A stretch of 64,000 nt of DNA from Protonemura montana (lineage: Eukaryota > Arthropoda > Insecta > Plecoptera > Nemouridae). The notes under the pieces were generated by a model, which saw only the letters and a program-made list of their open reading frames with translations, was not told the DNA's origin and did not search any database. Below, piece after piece: positions 46,735-58,386 of this stretch (positions are counted from its first letter, which is position 1; the number at the start of each line of letters is the position of its first letter). Where the stretch lies: the NCBI GenBank assembly GCA_947568835.1, contig OX387604.1:6165360-6229359 (forward strand), read 5' to 3'. A program made the position numbers and the translations under genes.

Positions 46735-47125
46735 TCCTCACAATTTATAATCATATTGATTGATGAGCGGTGTTTATTGACGCACTGGTCTGATGGCGTC
46801 GATGAATGAGTGGATGAAGATGAGGATTATGATAAACCTAAGCTAGCCTAGAAGGGATGAGGGGAAACCCGATGCCGCAAGTAGCCTACTCCTGTCGAAG
46901 AGCACTAATGGCAGTTCCAAAAGACAGTACAAAGCGAACAACAAGATTACTCAACAAATCCATGCTGTTGAGAGGTGACGGCGAGTGACGTTGTTGTACT
47001 AACATCAATTCCTCCAATCTCTCTCTCGAACAGAACTGGTCATGAGTTTGATGGTCATCCATCTAATACCTGACCCAGCGCAGTGTTGCTTCACTTCGGT
47101 GATCTTACGACAACCGGTGTTTCCA
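46735..47125 (-). mobile_element. 5S rRNA-derived SINE, copy 2
   Basis: The head on the - strand (47121-47053) keeps GATCACCGAAGTGAAGCAAC and TTAGATGGATGACC and is closer to insect 5S rRNA than copy 1. The body shares the CTCCAATCTCTCTC, CAAATCCATGCTGTT, TAGCCTACTCCTGTC and GGATGAAGATGAGG blocks with copy 1 in the same order and orientation. Both copies end near CCTCACAATT. This is a 5S-class (SINE3-type) element; it makes no protein and would need a LINE for mobility. Confidence 0.75.
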
Positions 47126-47149
47126 ACTCGCAAAACTGTTCGGTTAAAA

Positions 47150-47289
47150 ATCATCTACCACACGTTCTTATCACCTCACACAGGTTCTAATAATCTACCA
47201 CAGGTTCTAATAATCTAACATAGGTTCTAACCATCTAACACAGGTTCTAATCATCTAACACGGGTTCTATTCATCTCCCACAGGTTAAA
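47150..47289. repeat. 20-bp minisatellite, 7 units
   Basis: Seven contiguous units of exactly 20 bp, consensus ATCATCTAACACAGGTTCTA, starting 29 bp after the second 5S-derived SINE. There are no spacers. Confidence 0.93.
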
Positions 47290-49800
47290 CGGAAATGTAA
47301 GATGAACTTGAAATTATTTGAGACATGGAACAAATAATGGGAATAAAATAAACGGCAAGTACAATTTGTGTAACGTATCAAATATATTCTCACTTGCAAA
47401 TGGAAACCTAAACTATACCATCACAGATGAGGAGCAACTAACTAATTTTCCGCTATGTGGTTCCGTCAATTCGTCAGAAGGCTGCTTTAAGACAGCGCGT
47501 GATTGGCTACTTAACATACGACAAGCAACATCTTTGCAGTGGCCAAACGCAATCTCCCGTGATATTGGTGTAGGAGTGAACTTCACGCGAAGACTAATCT
47601 CATAAAATCATCTGCTACACTACCAATTCGCTTCGAACTGATGGCGTACTCACAAGAGGAACTCCAACAATTCATTTCCTTGCAATGGAAATCAGGAAAG
47701 CCAACCATTTCCGAAGCCACCAATGCAAGGTTTAAATTCTTTTTAATATTTATCAAACATATTCTTTTGTATCACTTTGACGGTCAAAATTTCGTCCATT
47801 CTAAGACTCGAACACACTAGAGGGTCGAGCTTCTTGAAGGTTGAACGGTTTCATAAACTCCCTTCTATTTATACACCAAGATATCGAGTGCAGGATTCAA
47901 GAGAGCAACTATGCAATCAAGAGCGGGTGGTTGCAAGATTTCAGCCACCCTAGCCATATACAGCGATGCCTCGGGTCTGATGCGGCTTCTCTACTCTAAA
48001 TCCAGCTGTTATTTACTTCGCAAAGTCGGACCGCGGCCACCATTTCTTGATCCTGCTTGTGTACGTCTTGTGGCTGAAATCACGAAGGCTACCTATACCC
48101 GTTACCCGTTACCCTGTTCACCAGGACTAGCCGACGCTGTACCGACGACACGAATCGAGGAGAAGGGCGAAGAGCAAAAGGCCACTGTGGTCCAATTAAC
48201 CTTAGCTCTAATGCGTGGATTGCCACCGCGTATTGTCGGTATTGATACCCGTAAATCTGATGTAATCAGTTAATTATGGATAAGCAGACCTATAAGAGAC
48301 GAAGGAGAATAAAAGAATCTAGACGTAAATGCTAGTCCCTTATGAGTGTTATGGATAAAGCCAATACAGAGGGTTGCAAAAGTCGGATTTCTAAAAAAAA
48401 ATCAGTAACTTAGAGATTTGGTTTTTGTTGAAAGCATATTTGTGTCTGGACGTTGCTGAAGCCTCGGTATTAGTTCGAAACTCAGCCAAATTTTACACAA
48501 AAACATGTGTATTTTAATTAATTTTGAGTTAGATTACCAACTTACAAATATTCGGCATTCTGCCTAATTCTAAACATTTTGCGAGCATCTTTCAATCTCT
48601 TTTTTCACGGATTTATCCTCCTGAGAGATTTCGGTTAAAATGTGTTTTTTTTAGATCCGTCTTAAGCTTTTTTCCACTGCTTGATAGTGCAAATAGTGTC
48701 AGGTTATTCATAATCGAACGCTATAATCGATCCTGTCTCAATTTCTTGGACGCTAAATTGAAGGTATTTGTAAATCAGTCAAGTGATATGCGTGGCCTGC
48801 ATGATAATGTCCGATTGATCGGTCTTTCCGCATCATCGAATTTTACAAACAATAATATATAAGCCGTTGTAGTCAAAGATTTCTAAGATATTCTGTTTTC
48901 TGAACACGAATTGATCAAAATTGCGACAGAAAGTAGTTGGTTTGTCGATAACTCTATATAATTATATAAATGTAATTTATTAACGCGTTCTTATTTCTTT
49001 TAATTTCTTAATTACAAACAAAAAATGATGTTTTGGCGAACTGTGCATCATCGACATCGATACACAAGTATATCCTGCGTTTTCACGATCTCCGACCCAC
49101 CATCAAGAGAAAGAGTATACTTGGGTCGACTTACTACCGTCATTGAGAGATAACAGAGCAAATTTGGGAAAATTAAATCAAGTTGTGAAAGTAACTTTTC
49201 CTTGAAGAGTAAGAAAGTTGTGTTGCGGATACATTTCCCGCATTTTTTCAGAAAGACTCGGTACTGAAACACATGAAATTCTTTTATCATTCTCGCAGCT
49301 AAAAAATTAAGTTTCTTTGGAAGGTAGGTTTACCTGACAGTTAAAACATTCTTGAGCGTGGTTGATGCCTATATCATCAAGCAAGACAGCGATACTGATA
49401 ACAAAACTGGTTGACTGGTAATATTAAGGGTAATGGTGTCTCTATAGCGTGATTATGGGTTTTGGAATTTAGATTTAGTATCATGGCATGATGTAAGTTT
49501 TAATAAATTCGATATCGCATCGTTTATTCTGTCACTGCATAAGTTATGCAGCAAGCATCAGATGATCGCGTAGTACACTTGATTCCCACCTCGTGTTATG
49601 CGCTATTCCAAATATAACATACTTCAACGTAACAATTGATCTGATGGCTGAATCAACACATGCAATGTAATTACTTTTGCTCTCGCATTGTGTAAGTTTT
49701 AATAAAAAAGGGTATCGTCTCTTTTACACCCTCCGTTTAAAACCACGGTCCAACCAACCACCCTGAATCTCGGTTCTAGCTAACTCAAGCAAGGAATGGA
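47290..49800. other. Gene-free DNA
   Basis: Includes a 120-codon ATG-initiated + strand ORF (47911-48273) and a 95-codon one (47318-47605). Neither has a motif that I recognise. Confidence 0.45.
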
Positions 49801-51529
49801 GGCTTGTATAAGGTATATAGGATATGTGCCGTCAGGTCCCTGCAGGAAACTTGGAAGGTGGAGTAAACAAAGCCATTAGGAATCAAGTTTGTATAACCAA
49901 GATGGCAAAAAAAAAGATAAAGCGAAGAAGAATCGACAAAATAGTGAAAGATATTGCAAATCGAATAGCAAAAAATCATATAAAATGCTTGGATGAAAAG
50001 TCGGCTTCAGAAGTTAATCATCCTAAAGCCAAATGAATTAAATCAATAGTATTACATTTTAATAAGTATTAGAGCGAGGTAGATATGTTGAGGAACTAGT
50101 AAGAAGCTTTTTCCTTTCAAAGTAAGTCAGAGAAAAGTGTTGAAAATCGCACGCCGAAAAATAAGTCTTGTAGAAGTCGTAATAATGATTCCGAGCTAGT
50201 GCATGCACAATTGTTTGTATTAAATAAAGAAGATCATATTAAAACTAGTTAAAAATTAAGATAGGTAATTATTTTCGTGATTGTGTCTTGCATCTTAATT
50301 ATGTAGACTGTCGCAAATGAGTTTTTGTACAAGCTGTAAGTTTAAATTAACGAAACGTGAATATAAAGACGAACTTAACTTTCAGTTAAACTGTTCAATA
50401 AAGTGAATTTACGAGCTTTTAGTGTGATCTCTGTTTCCCGTCTAATTGTTGCATTTTACGATCGTGTCTGTGTGTACATCTTTATTAGCAATGTGACGTG
50501 GTTCTAGCTACCATTACATTTAATATCTTTGCCCCAACTTTGCTGAGTGTGCTAAATTAAATAATGTTACAGCTGCTTGACAACGAATATGTTTTTAATT
50601 GCCGCTTTACACATCAATGGTCGATGCGCATCAAAGAAAGTATATTGCTTACGGCTAGTTTTACACGATCTTGGTCTGAGAATCGTTGAAAAGTTTTTGA
50701 TTAGCTATATTCGATTAAAAAAAAACATTTCCGTGCCTCCTGCTTTGAACGCACTATTTCAATGAACAGTAAAAAAAAGGTTTCATTATTGCTTGCATGT
50801 GCATATGATGCTTACTCGACAAGTTGCTAAAATTTGCTGACTCCCTTTCAAGGTATTCGCGTAGTTTTCATTTTAAAATAGAGGACGTGGAAAGCATGAT
50901 TTATACATGGGTAGGCTACAATTGTAATGCGCTGCCGTTGCTGCTGCCGCCACGGGCGCGGTGGAACGGCCCAATGAACAGTTCACAGTTTCACTTCGTC
51001 CACAATAATGACGAGAGTTTTATGATCAAAAAATTGTCGGCAAAAGAAAAAAAAACATTACGAACGTTTTCTGTTTTTGCCAATATAGCGTTAGAATTTG
51101 CGATTGTGAAAGGTAAAATGATTCGGTGACTGTAAGGAGTGTTTTGGCCTTCAAGGAAAACAGGCCATTAGCGAAAGTCAGCAAAATCTCCATTAAAATT
51201 GCTACAAAATAAAGTTATTTGCGGCACTGGCTTTTCCTGAAAATGAAGCCAAACTTTTGACAATTCGCGCTTGAGGGAAATTACATAATGTAATGTGCAC
51301 ACACCACCTAACCATCACACTACGTATGAATTCAATGTTTGGCAAAACTAATCAAGTAATGTACAAGCAAATCCGTGATACATGATTATATTTAAAATTC
51401 GTACAAAGCCAGCTTGTTAACAGGATAGAAGTGGCAGCTGCTGCTAGCAAAACCAGGCCCATGCCTACTCTACTCTCCTCTTCGTTTACTCAGTACTTTG
51501 TGCATATTACTCTGTACACTATCCTCATT
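49801..51529. other. Gene-free AT-rich DNA
   Basis: A 70-codon lysine-rich ORF (49824-50036) and a 101-codon ORF starting with TTG (50824-51129) are the only notable frames. No family recognised. Confidence 0.45.
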
Positions 51530-51562
51530 TCATTTTTTTTCATTTTTTTTCATTTTATTTAT
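51530..51562. repeat. CATTTTTTTT short tandem repeat
   Basis: About three units of CATTTTTTTT. Confidence 0.75.
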
Positions 51563-51710
51563 TAGTCCAGATTGATTGTTTACAATATTAGACAAGTCAA
51601 TTATTCAATACATCGAAACAATAAACAATAAACTCTTTACTATTCCTGCAGTTCATTAGCAAAATATTTCAAATGATTGGTCGAATCTTATTGTGATTAG
51701 TACGGTCAGG

Positions 51711-51790
51711 TCGACACTGGTGGGTTTTATCGAGACTGTTCGAGTCTGAACGAAACTGGTCAAGTCTAATCGAAGTCAAGTCTGATCGAG
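51711..51790. repeat. Degenerate TCGAGACTG-type repeat
   Basis: Related units such as TCGAGACTGT, TCGAGTCTGA, ACGAAACTGG, TCAAGTCTAA and TCGAGGCTAG follow at about 10 bp. Confidence 0.65.
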
Positions 51791-52750
51791 GCTAGTAGAG
51801 TAATAGGTTTGGATGCTGTGGTATTGGGGTCGTGAAGCACAATTGTAAAACCAAGCATACTGCCATTATTAATAATATTTGTCACAGCCTCCTCCACCAC
51901 AGCTACAGTGCAATGCTGTTCGCTTTTCGCCATTCGCTCATGCAAACTTAGCACCTCCTCTCATACAAAGTACCAGCTATGCACAATTACACCAAATTCT
52001 GCAGGTGAGAACTAATAACTATTGTGGCAATGCAAAGTTTTGTAGAATAATGTAACATTAGCCTAGCATTGTTCGCCTCTGATAATCTATGAGCAAGCCT
52101 CACAGATTTGGTTTACATTGAATTCCCAGAATTGTAATGAGCTAATTTCATACGCATGTTCGTAGTGCGTGTATTCATCCTTGCGTCACCAAACATCGAA
52201 ATGGCTGTAATGCGTGTGGCATATCTGTTGAAGTTGCCATCAGTGATTGCTGGCCCAAATGACAGTTGGGCATGGGAAACTACCAGCATTCGAATTCATT
52301 TTGTTCGCTCGGTGGGACAAGGCTGGAGGTTAGTTGTAAATAGGTCCGGATTAAAACGTGTCAAATAATTTTTTTCATGTACTTCTTTGACTATGTAAAA
52401 GGGGTCAAATTTATCCTTGTTTTTGTGCTTGTGCATTTTATCCAAGATTGACAGCATTATCAAGGCTAAGTTTACGCGAAGAAATAATCTAATTTAAGCA
52501 TGCGTCCCTCGCCATTCAATGCGCACATATATTTTGCGAATGGGACAGAGAGCAGATATTTTCTCTGCCATGTCTAGGTGCACTCTAATTTTGACCTGTG
52601 TGCACCTTACCAGTATAAATTACAACGGAGGGTAAAATATTTCAAATCGATTTCATTTTGAAGGTAAGTGGAGTAGTGCCGACGAACTAGTTTCGAAAAG
52701 GAAGTGGCAAACGTCCCAACTTGCTTAAAGTTGTTGCAATACTTTTCGAT
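51791..52750. other. Gene-free DNA
   Basis: GAAG|GTAAGT at 52661 resembles a 5' splice site, but no exon could be supported. Confidence 0.4.
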
Positions 52751-52769
52751 CCCCCCCCCCCCCCCCCCC
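52751..52769 (-). repeat. Poly(C) tract, 19 bp
   Basis: Uninterrupted C run. Confidence 0.95.
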
Positions 52770-53504
52770 TTCTCAAACTTTACTACACTTCCCCCACAAC
52801 GCCGACCAGACAGAAATTTTAAATCATGCCCACGACTTACAAAGATTGCCTACGCATTTAAATGCATCTTTAGACCACTTTCGAAGTTGATTGTTTCTTG
52901 GATTGGCAATAAAATAGGTCAAATAGAGTAAGTGAGACAATTAAATTGATCCGTCTTCATCACTTTTTTCATTCCTCATCCAATTTCGAGGTATTTGTAT
53001 AATAAGGATTTGTCGATAAGAAGATAATTGCAACATCTCGAATATGTTTTTTGTTTCACACTTTTAATTAAGTTATCCGGAGACTTACAGTTACCCGCAA
53101 ATTACAGACCTACCTAACAGTCAACCCATACTTCCTCTGGACTTACAATGCTAAGGTACAATATTAAAATGTTCTTAACTTCTGGATAAAATTAGGGTTA
53201 AATAATTGCCATTGCAACACCCAATCAAATGTAGTGAAAGTCAGCTGTTTCTGAGAGATAGGAGCTTATCACAGAGTTGAAAAATATTATAATACTGGGC
53301 CAAAGTGATGCGTACATTTCTCAAAATTGTAGCTTTTAAAATCAGCTGATGTTAACTGTAAGTTCTAATTTGAGCACAAAAGCACGAAGTTTTTTTTTCT
53401 AAGGACTTGGTCGAATTTCATCGCTTGGCATTTCAACGATTGTTTACACCATGTCGTGAAAATAATATGACAACAATCTAGACCTCGGGTTGATGTATTG
53501 TTAA
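52770..53504. other. Gene-free AT-rich DNA
   Basis: Nothing recognised. Confidence 0.5.
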
Positions 53505-53562
53505 AGATAGGGAGAGAGAACGGGAGAGGGAGAGAGATAGAGAGAAGATAAAGGGGAGGGGG
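53505..53562 (+). repeat. GA-rich purine tract
   Basis: GGGAGAGAGA and GAGAGATAGAGA units over 58 bp. Confidence 0.85.
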
Positions 53563-53939
53563 ATGAATGGTAATTATAATGGCGACTAAAGTTAACTTAG
53601 GCTACACCTTTCTGCGGGAAACTTGGGAAACTTTAAGCACCTGTGTACCTATACTAACGCAAGGCACTAGGCAGAGTTTCGCATTCGCGTTCTTCGCTCA
53701 GTTTACAGTTGAAAGTTCGTTGGCGAAGGAAAATCATCCCGGCATCCCTGCATGCGAGCTCTGCATGCAACACATATAAGCTAATGAGCTAGCAAGTAAA
53801 ACCGGTGTAGGAATCATTGTCTGATTTAGGAAAAATGTTACGTTTTGAAGGTGATTGGAAAGGTTATTGGAAAGATTAAGCAGGTAAATAAAATCTATTT
53901 TTAAAAAAATTAAGTAAAAACGATAAAACGATTGTGTTG

Positions 53940-54141
53940 TTGACAAAAACTTTTTAAACTTGGTTTTGAATGCTAAGTGAAGAACATCGTTGTTTTAATT
54001 TTGTGTGGTTCTTTTGTTATCGGAAATTTGTCAGGACTGCTTTCACACTTCATTAAGGAACAGGTACAAGCTACAAAACGTTGGGATATTTAGTTGTTCT
54101 TCACTTAGCATTCAAACCCCAATTTAAATAGTCTTTGTCAA
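53940..54141. mobile_element. Foldback/MITE-like element with ~48-bp inverted repeats
   Basis: The left arm 53940-53987 (TTGACAAAAAC ... TTTTGAATGCTAAGTGAAGAAC) and the right arm 54093-54141 (GTTCTTCACTTAGCATTCAAA ... GTCTTTGTCAA, read on +) are diverged inverted copies around a spacer of about 105 bp. The central GTTCTTCACTTAGCATTCAAA-type block is the best conserved. No ORF. No clear target duplication, so the superfamily is unassigned. Confidence 0.65.
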
Positions 54142-54805
54142 AACTAGTGCTAAGGTTAGATAAAGTAGACATGAGTCTAAGAACCATAACAATTAAGTTT
54201 GTATTAATATAAATAAAAATTTCGCTCTCGTACGGTAAATGTTGTTGACATCCGTTCTATTATCACGGTCGATAACCGGAAGTTGACTTGATATGATCTG
54301 TTTTTAACGATAATATGCGTAACATTGTTTTTTCGGAAGCTATACGCTTTCCAGACGAGCTCTTTCTTTGCAGTAGGAAGGTCAAGTCTTCGACGGATCC
54401 CAAGCGAATACTAAATGTTGTCGCCTGGTCGGCTAGGCTGGTGGAGCTAGCATGGGCACACAAGGCGAAGACCAGAAAGTAGAACTTGTACGAATTCTAT
54501 GACCGCTTGGGGACTCCAGCCCACGCGAAGACTTTACCTGTTTCAGGGAACTATAACACGAAAAAAGCAATTGACTCATGGAAAGTACTTTTCATGATGT
54601 CTTATAATGCTAACACACAAGTGTTCTCGACACGTGTTCTTTAACAATATATTTTTTATCTAAAACACATATTTTCATGAAAGTTAAACACATGTTTGGA
54701 GTGTTAATTTTTTTTTGATAAAGTTCGATAAAAAGAAAAATAATTACAGCGTTTTTGGTTTGTCTGACGTTTCCACTAGGGAGGTGAAACTAGCAAGCGA
54801 ATGAT

Positions 54806-54874
54806 GGAAAGGAAGCTAGACTAGAAAAATATGCAACCGAACCGGGACACGAACCCGGGACCTCCTAATTGCCG
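54806..54874 (-). mobile_element. tRNA-derived repeat, truncated inverted copy
   Basis: The - strand reads from CGGCAATTAGGAGGTCC through a Pol III B-box-like GGTTCGTGTCC and GGTTGCATATTTTTC to AGCTTCCTTTCC. It matches 55113-55181 in inverted orientation over 69 bp. The tRNA 5' half is missing. Confidence 0.65.
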
Positions 54875-55080
54875 AACCCGGGACCAAAAACCCTTAAACA
54901 ACCGTATATCTTTCGAGATAACACGGGATTCGAGGAAAAGTGACAGACCATTCTGTACATGTAACCGTTGAAATAGCATCCTATTCTAGAGTTGCTAAGA
55001 ACTCGTCCATACGAGTCGCCTCGGCCACTTCCCCCTTGAGAGGATCCCTTATCCCACCCGGCGAAAACTGGAATATGTAA

Positions 55081-55181
55081 GCCCGGATAGCTCAGTTGGT
55101 AGAGCATCCGACCGGCAATTGGGAGGTGCCTGGTTCGTATCCCTATTCGGTTGCACATTTTTCCAGTCTAGCTTCCTTTCC
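55081..55181 (+). mobile_element. tRNA-derived SINE-like sequence or tRNA pseudogene
   Basis: GCCCGGATAGCTCAGTTGGT begins a tRNA-like cloverleaf with a GCTC/GAGC D-arm, an A-box, and a B-box GGTTCGTATCC. The anticodon loop CCGGCAA lacks the invariant T33, and the acceptor 3' strand TTCGGTT pairs poorly with GCCCGGA, so a working tRNA is unlikely. T5 at about 55156 could end a Pol III transcript. Sequence similarity to tRNA-Lys is strongest in the 5' half. The 69-bp 3' part also occurs inverted at 54806-54874, which indicates a mobile SINE-type family. Confidence 0.6.
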
Positions 55182-57392
55182 AGAAAAATAATTGTCCACT
55201 ATCACCACAAAAAAAAAACAATTTACTATTTTCATTAACCACCGAATATTGTGACGGTAATAAAGGCGAAGACAAATGGGCATTTTAAATACTGGAGACT
55301 CGAGGTTTCGAGGAGTTGAAAGAAAAATACTTAAGTTTGTTTGGGAAAAGATCCTGTTTCTAACGATTGGGAGGTAAATCAATCTACAAGAGTAATTTCA
55401 GTACGACAACTAAACTCAACGAAAAAGTAGACCAACTTTGTGTGATACAGGAACTTCGAAAATATCTTACAGATAGCACAAAAATGCAAGAATTTTACAA
55501 GAATTTTTTCTTGCATTGTAGTTGAACTGAAGTGGTCTAAAGGTAGATTGAAATTGGATTGCAGTGGATTGCAGATGGGTTAAAGTTGCAGAGTCAGAAT
55601 GTTGTAGTCTCCCATTTTCGTATAGTTGAAGCTTTTCTAGATGTTCGAACAAAATTATAACCCTTAGCTATATTTACGAAGGTAAGAAAGACCGATGAAT
55701 GGCAAGGGTATCTTTAAAACGATGTCTTATAGCCAAAGGTAAAAAGACTTTACATTTATCATTGAAAACAGGAACAGCTCGTTTCCGATCCGGTGTGGGA
55801 GGTGAACGAGTATTGGGTAGGGTGATGTGACCGGTGGGGTGGGGTGGGTCCCTTCACCAGTGCCCGCCACTAGTGCCCATCGCCATATGGCAGCAAATCC
55901 ATCATTGGTACGCCAGGACACGTTCGGGCAACAGCAACACAAGGCAACACCACTCAGTGACACCAACAACATGCATATTCATACAACCGCCGTCGCGCAG
56001 AGCAGAGCTGAGCCGAGCAGAGCCACGCGGAGCTAGCCAAAACTTTGATAAACGTTTCCAATGCCATTCTAATTCGTAACAAGTGATTAGTTCCGATGCA
56101 CGCCCGCACGCCCGCACGCCTAAAACGAGGAGCATGCCCCTCAAAACCCACCCACCTCGCCTTGGCCCTTCGACCACACGTATTTGAAAGCACTGGGTGA
56201 AAAGTTGGTCGGAATGTAGATCGTTCCAATTCTGTACAACGTGAATTGTCTACATTTCGGAAATAGGTGTTAGTTATTTGAAGTATCTACGATTTTACTT
56301 GAGCCGTAATGCCTTTATCATGCAGTCACATGAGCTATGTATGTATGCCGCTGTAGCCCGTGCACCAAGCTAAATAGACTATAACTCGATTACATGCCTC
56401 ACCGCATATCAGATAAAATCGTTGGACTGTAATGAAATGCAAAGAATTTTTAAACAATTTGTTCTATTGGGCGATTCAAGTATGCTGAAACATTTTAATG
56501 CTTTCATGTATGGAAATGGACCCACTAGCTTTAACTTTGCCGAGAAAACAATGTTTATCAATGCCACGGGCTATTTCTTTATCGCAAATTACTTTCCCAT
56601 GAAAGAGCTCCAATATTGTTTTCGTCGTGACTCGAAACAAGACAGAAAAACGAAAATCGATCACATTCTTGGCCAGCAAAATGTCTTCTTTTCTGGTGTT
56701 ATATTTCAAATACGCAACCAAAACTTCTTGGCCAGGTTTTTTTATTATATTTATTCGATCTTAATGACAGTCGTGACAATAAATCTTTGATTTTTGCACA
56801 TTTGTGATTTAATAGAGTTAGAAATTTGTTGTAAGTAATGGATGTTCCAATAATAAAGTCTCGATTTGCAATGTTAAATTAGAGATTGGAGGGTCTGGAG
56901 CTGCTCACCCACTGAGGAGAAATGCTTATATGAATCTCTATATCTACTATGATAAATGTCTTAGATGAAACTCGCAGGCACGGGCCAAAGGAAGCTGCTC
57001 GTTAATAATACTCAAGTCTTGTTTCCATGCTTAAAATTACCTCTTGAAAGTATATTTCCTTCTCTTACTGGTACGCAGGCCAGCCGGGGATCTTTCTCCA
57101 AACAAGACCCTGTTCTAATATCTAACTTATTAAATAGACGATCTCTGCACTGAAAACTGCTTTGTTTCCCGAACGCAGATTTTGCCGTGCTCAGCGGATA
57201 GTGGACGCTAATAATATAAACATAGAGAGCATTACATATCGTTTTCATTTCACATCTGCTTGGAACATCAGCAAAGAAAATCGGGTGGTCATCGAGCGAA
57301 GGAGTGAATTGTGTACTTTGTACCGTGACTCGTAAATACGTTAATGCAACAGGCCGACGTACGCTTCTGGGCGATGGAAGGGTGAGAGGGTT
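55182..57392. other. Gene-free DNA
   Basis: Holds a GC-rich patch at 55980-56160 with three GCACGCCC units (56098-56120). The 122-codon + strand ORF at 56422-56790 starts with TTG and has no recognised motif. Confidence 0.45.
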
Positions 57393-57417
57393 GGGGGGGG
57401 GGGGGGGGGGGGGGGGG
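57393..57417 (+). repeat. Poly(G) tract, 25 bp
   Basis: The longest mononucleotide G run in the window. The - strand ORF crossing it reads as polyproline and is not credible. Confidence 0.95.
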
Positions 57418-58208
57418 TATAGGGCAGCGTTCGCGCACACCAAGATAGAATTCTCACACTGACCTGTTGCTCATTTCTATTCTCTTCCTGCCTCTGGGCA
57501 AACTTACAATCAACAGCTGAACTAAAAACTTACATAAAAAAACTCGGCACGCAAATAAATGTAGCACAAACATCAGCTTGTATTAGAGAAGCATCCGGAA
57601 ACGTTTGTAAAGACATTTTAAGTGTACTAAGCGTGAAGTTTCATATTTCTTGAACGAAATCAAACGAAAAGGTGAGTCGGATGAAATGAACCATATGGTA
57701 GTTGATTGCTAAACGGTGTGGTAACAGGTACAGCGACAACTCGGGTAATATCATAGCTTCGAAGTGAAAAGAATGTGAGCACCTATCTATTTCCAAAGCC
57801 CTTTATATCAAAAACATAACAAACAGCTAATCTTTAAAGGCTGAAATGTTTTATATCAAAGTTGACTGGATATTTATAATATCATATGATTTAAAAAAAA
57901 CACACACACATTCAAGAGGCCCTTCAATTTCAAGATGTTATCAACTTGGGGAAAAAACCCTAAGTGCTTTGAAATAAAAAAGTTTTTGATCTTCAGTATG
58001 TTTTGAAAAATCTTGGTAATTAATCAAATTTTATGTTTTCATATAGGGAGCGTAAATATAAAAAACTTTTTATCGTGTTGTCAATGATGGAATACACTTT
58101 TGCTTAATCATATCCCCCCATGAAAGAACATAAAATACGCCTCAATCCGGCCAACTTATCTACCTGAGGCGTGAACACAGAAGCAGCACTGTCGTTAGTT
58201 CTTGGATT
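57418..58208. other. Gene-free AT-rich DNA
   Basis: Nothing recognised. Confidence 0.5.
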
Positions 58209-58232
58209 GCTCTGCGGGCTGCGTCTAGGAGC
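58209..58232 (+). repeat. Short dispersed repeat TCTGCGGGCTGC (copy 2)
   Basis: GCTCTGCGGGCTGCGTCTAG, 154 bp upstream of copy 3 in the same orientation. Confidence 0.6.
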
Positions 58233-58346
58233 TTTTTTAGCAATCGGTTATTTCTCGTGTTTAATGAACGATTATGTCCATAAACTCTTCGTTATCATCA
58301 AATTTTGACTGGACCAATGAATATTTACGGTAGCGTTACAAGGACG

Positions 58347-58386
58347 TGGAGGTGCCGGTACAGTTCTGCGGGCTGCATTTAGGAGC
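58347..58386 (+). repeat. Short dispersed repeat TCTGCGGGCTGC (copy 3)
   Basis: GTGGAGGTGCCGGT followed by TTCTGCGGGCTGCATTTAGG. It aligns with copy 1 at 27230-27270 over about 40 bp. Confidence 0.6.

Noticed and set aside
46628-47121. Functional 5S rRNA genes
   Set aside because: Only the central 5S region is recognisable, with many changes, and the sequence then runs into a SINE body.
55081-55153. Functional tRNA gene
   Set aside because: The anticodon loop lacks T33, the acceptor stem has mismatches, and the 3' half is shared with an inverted copy nearby.
57012-57443. 143-codon - strand ORF with polyproline
   Set aside because: Its proline run is the 25-G tract, and the rest lacks protein features.
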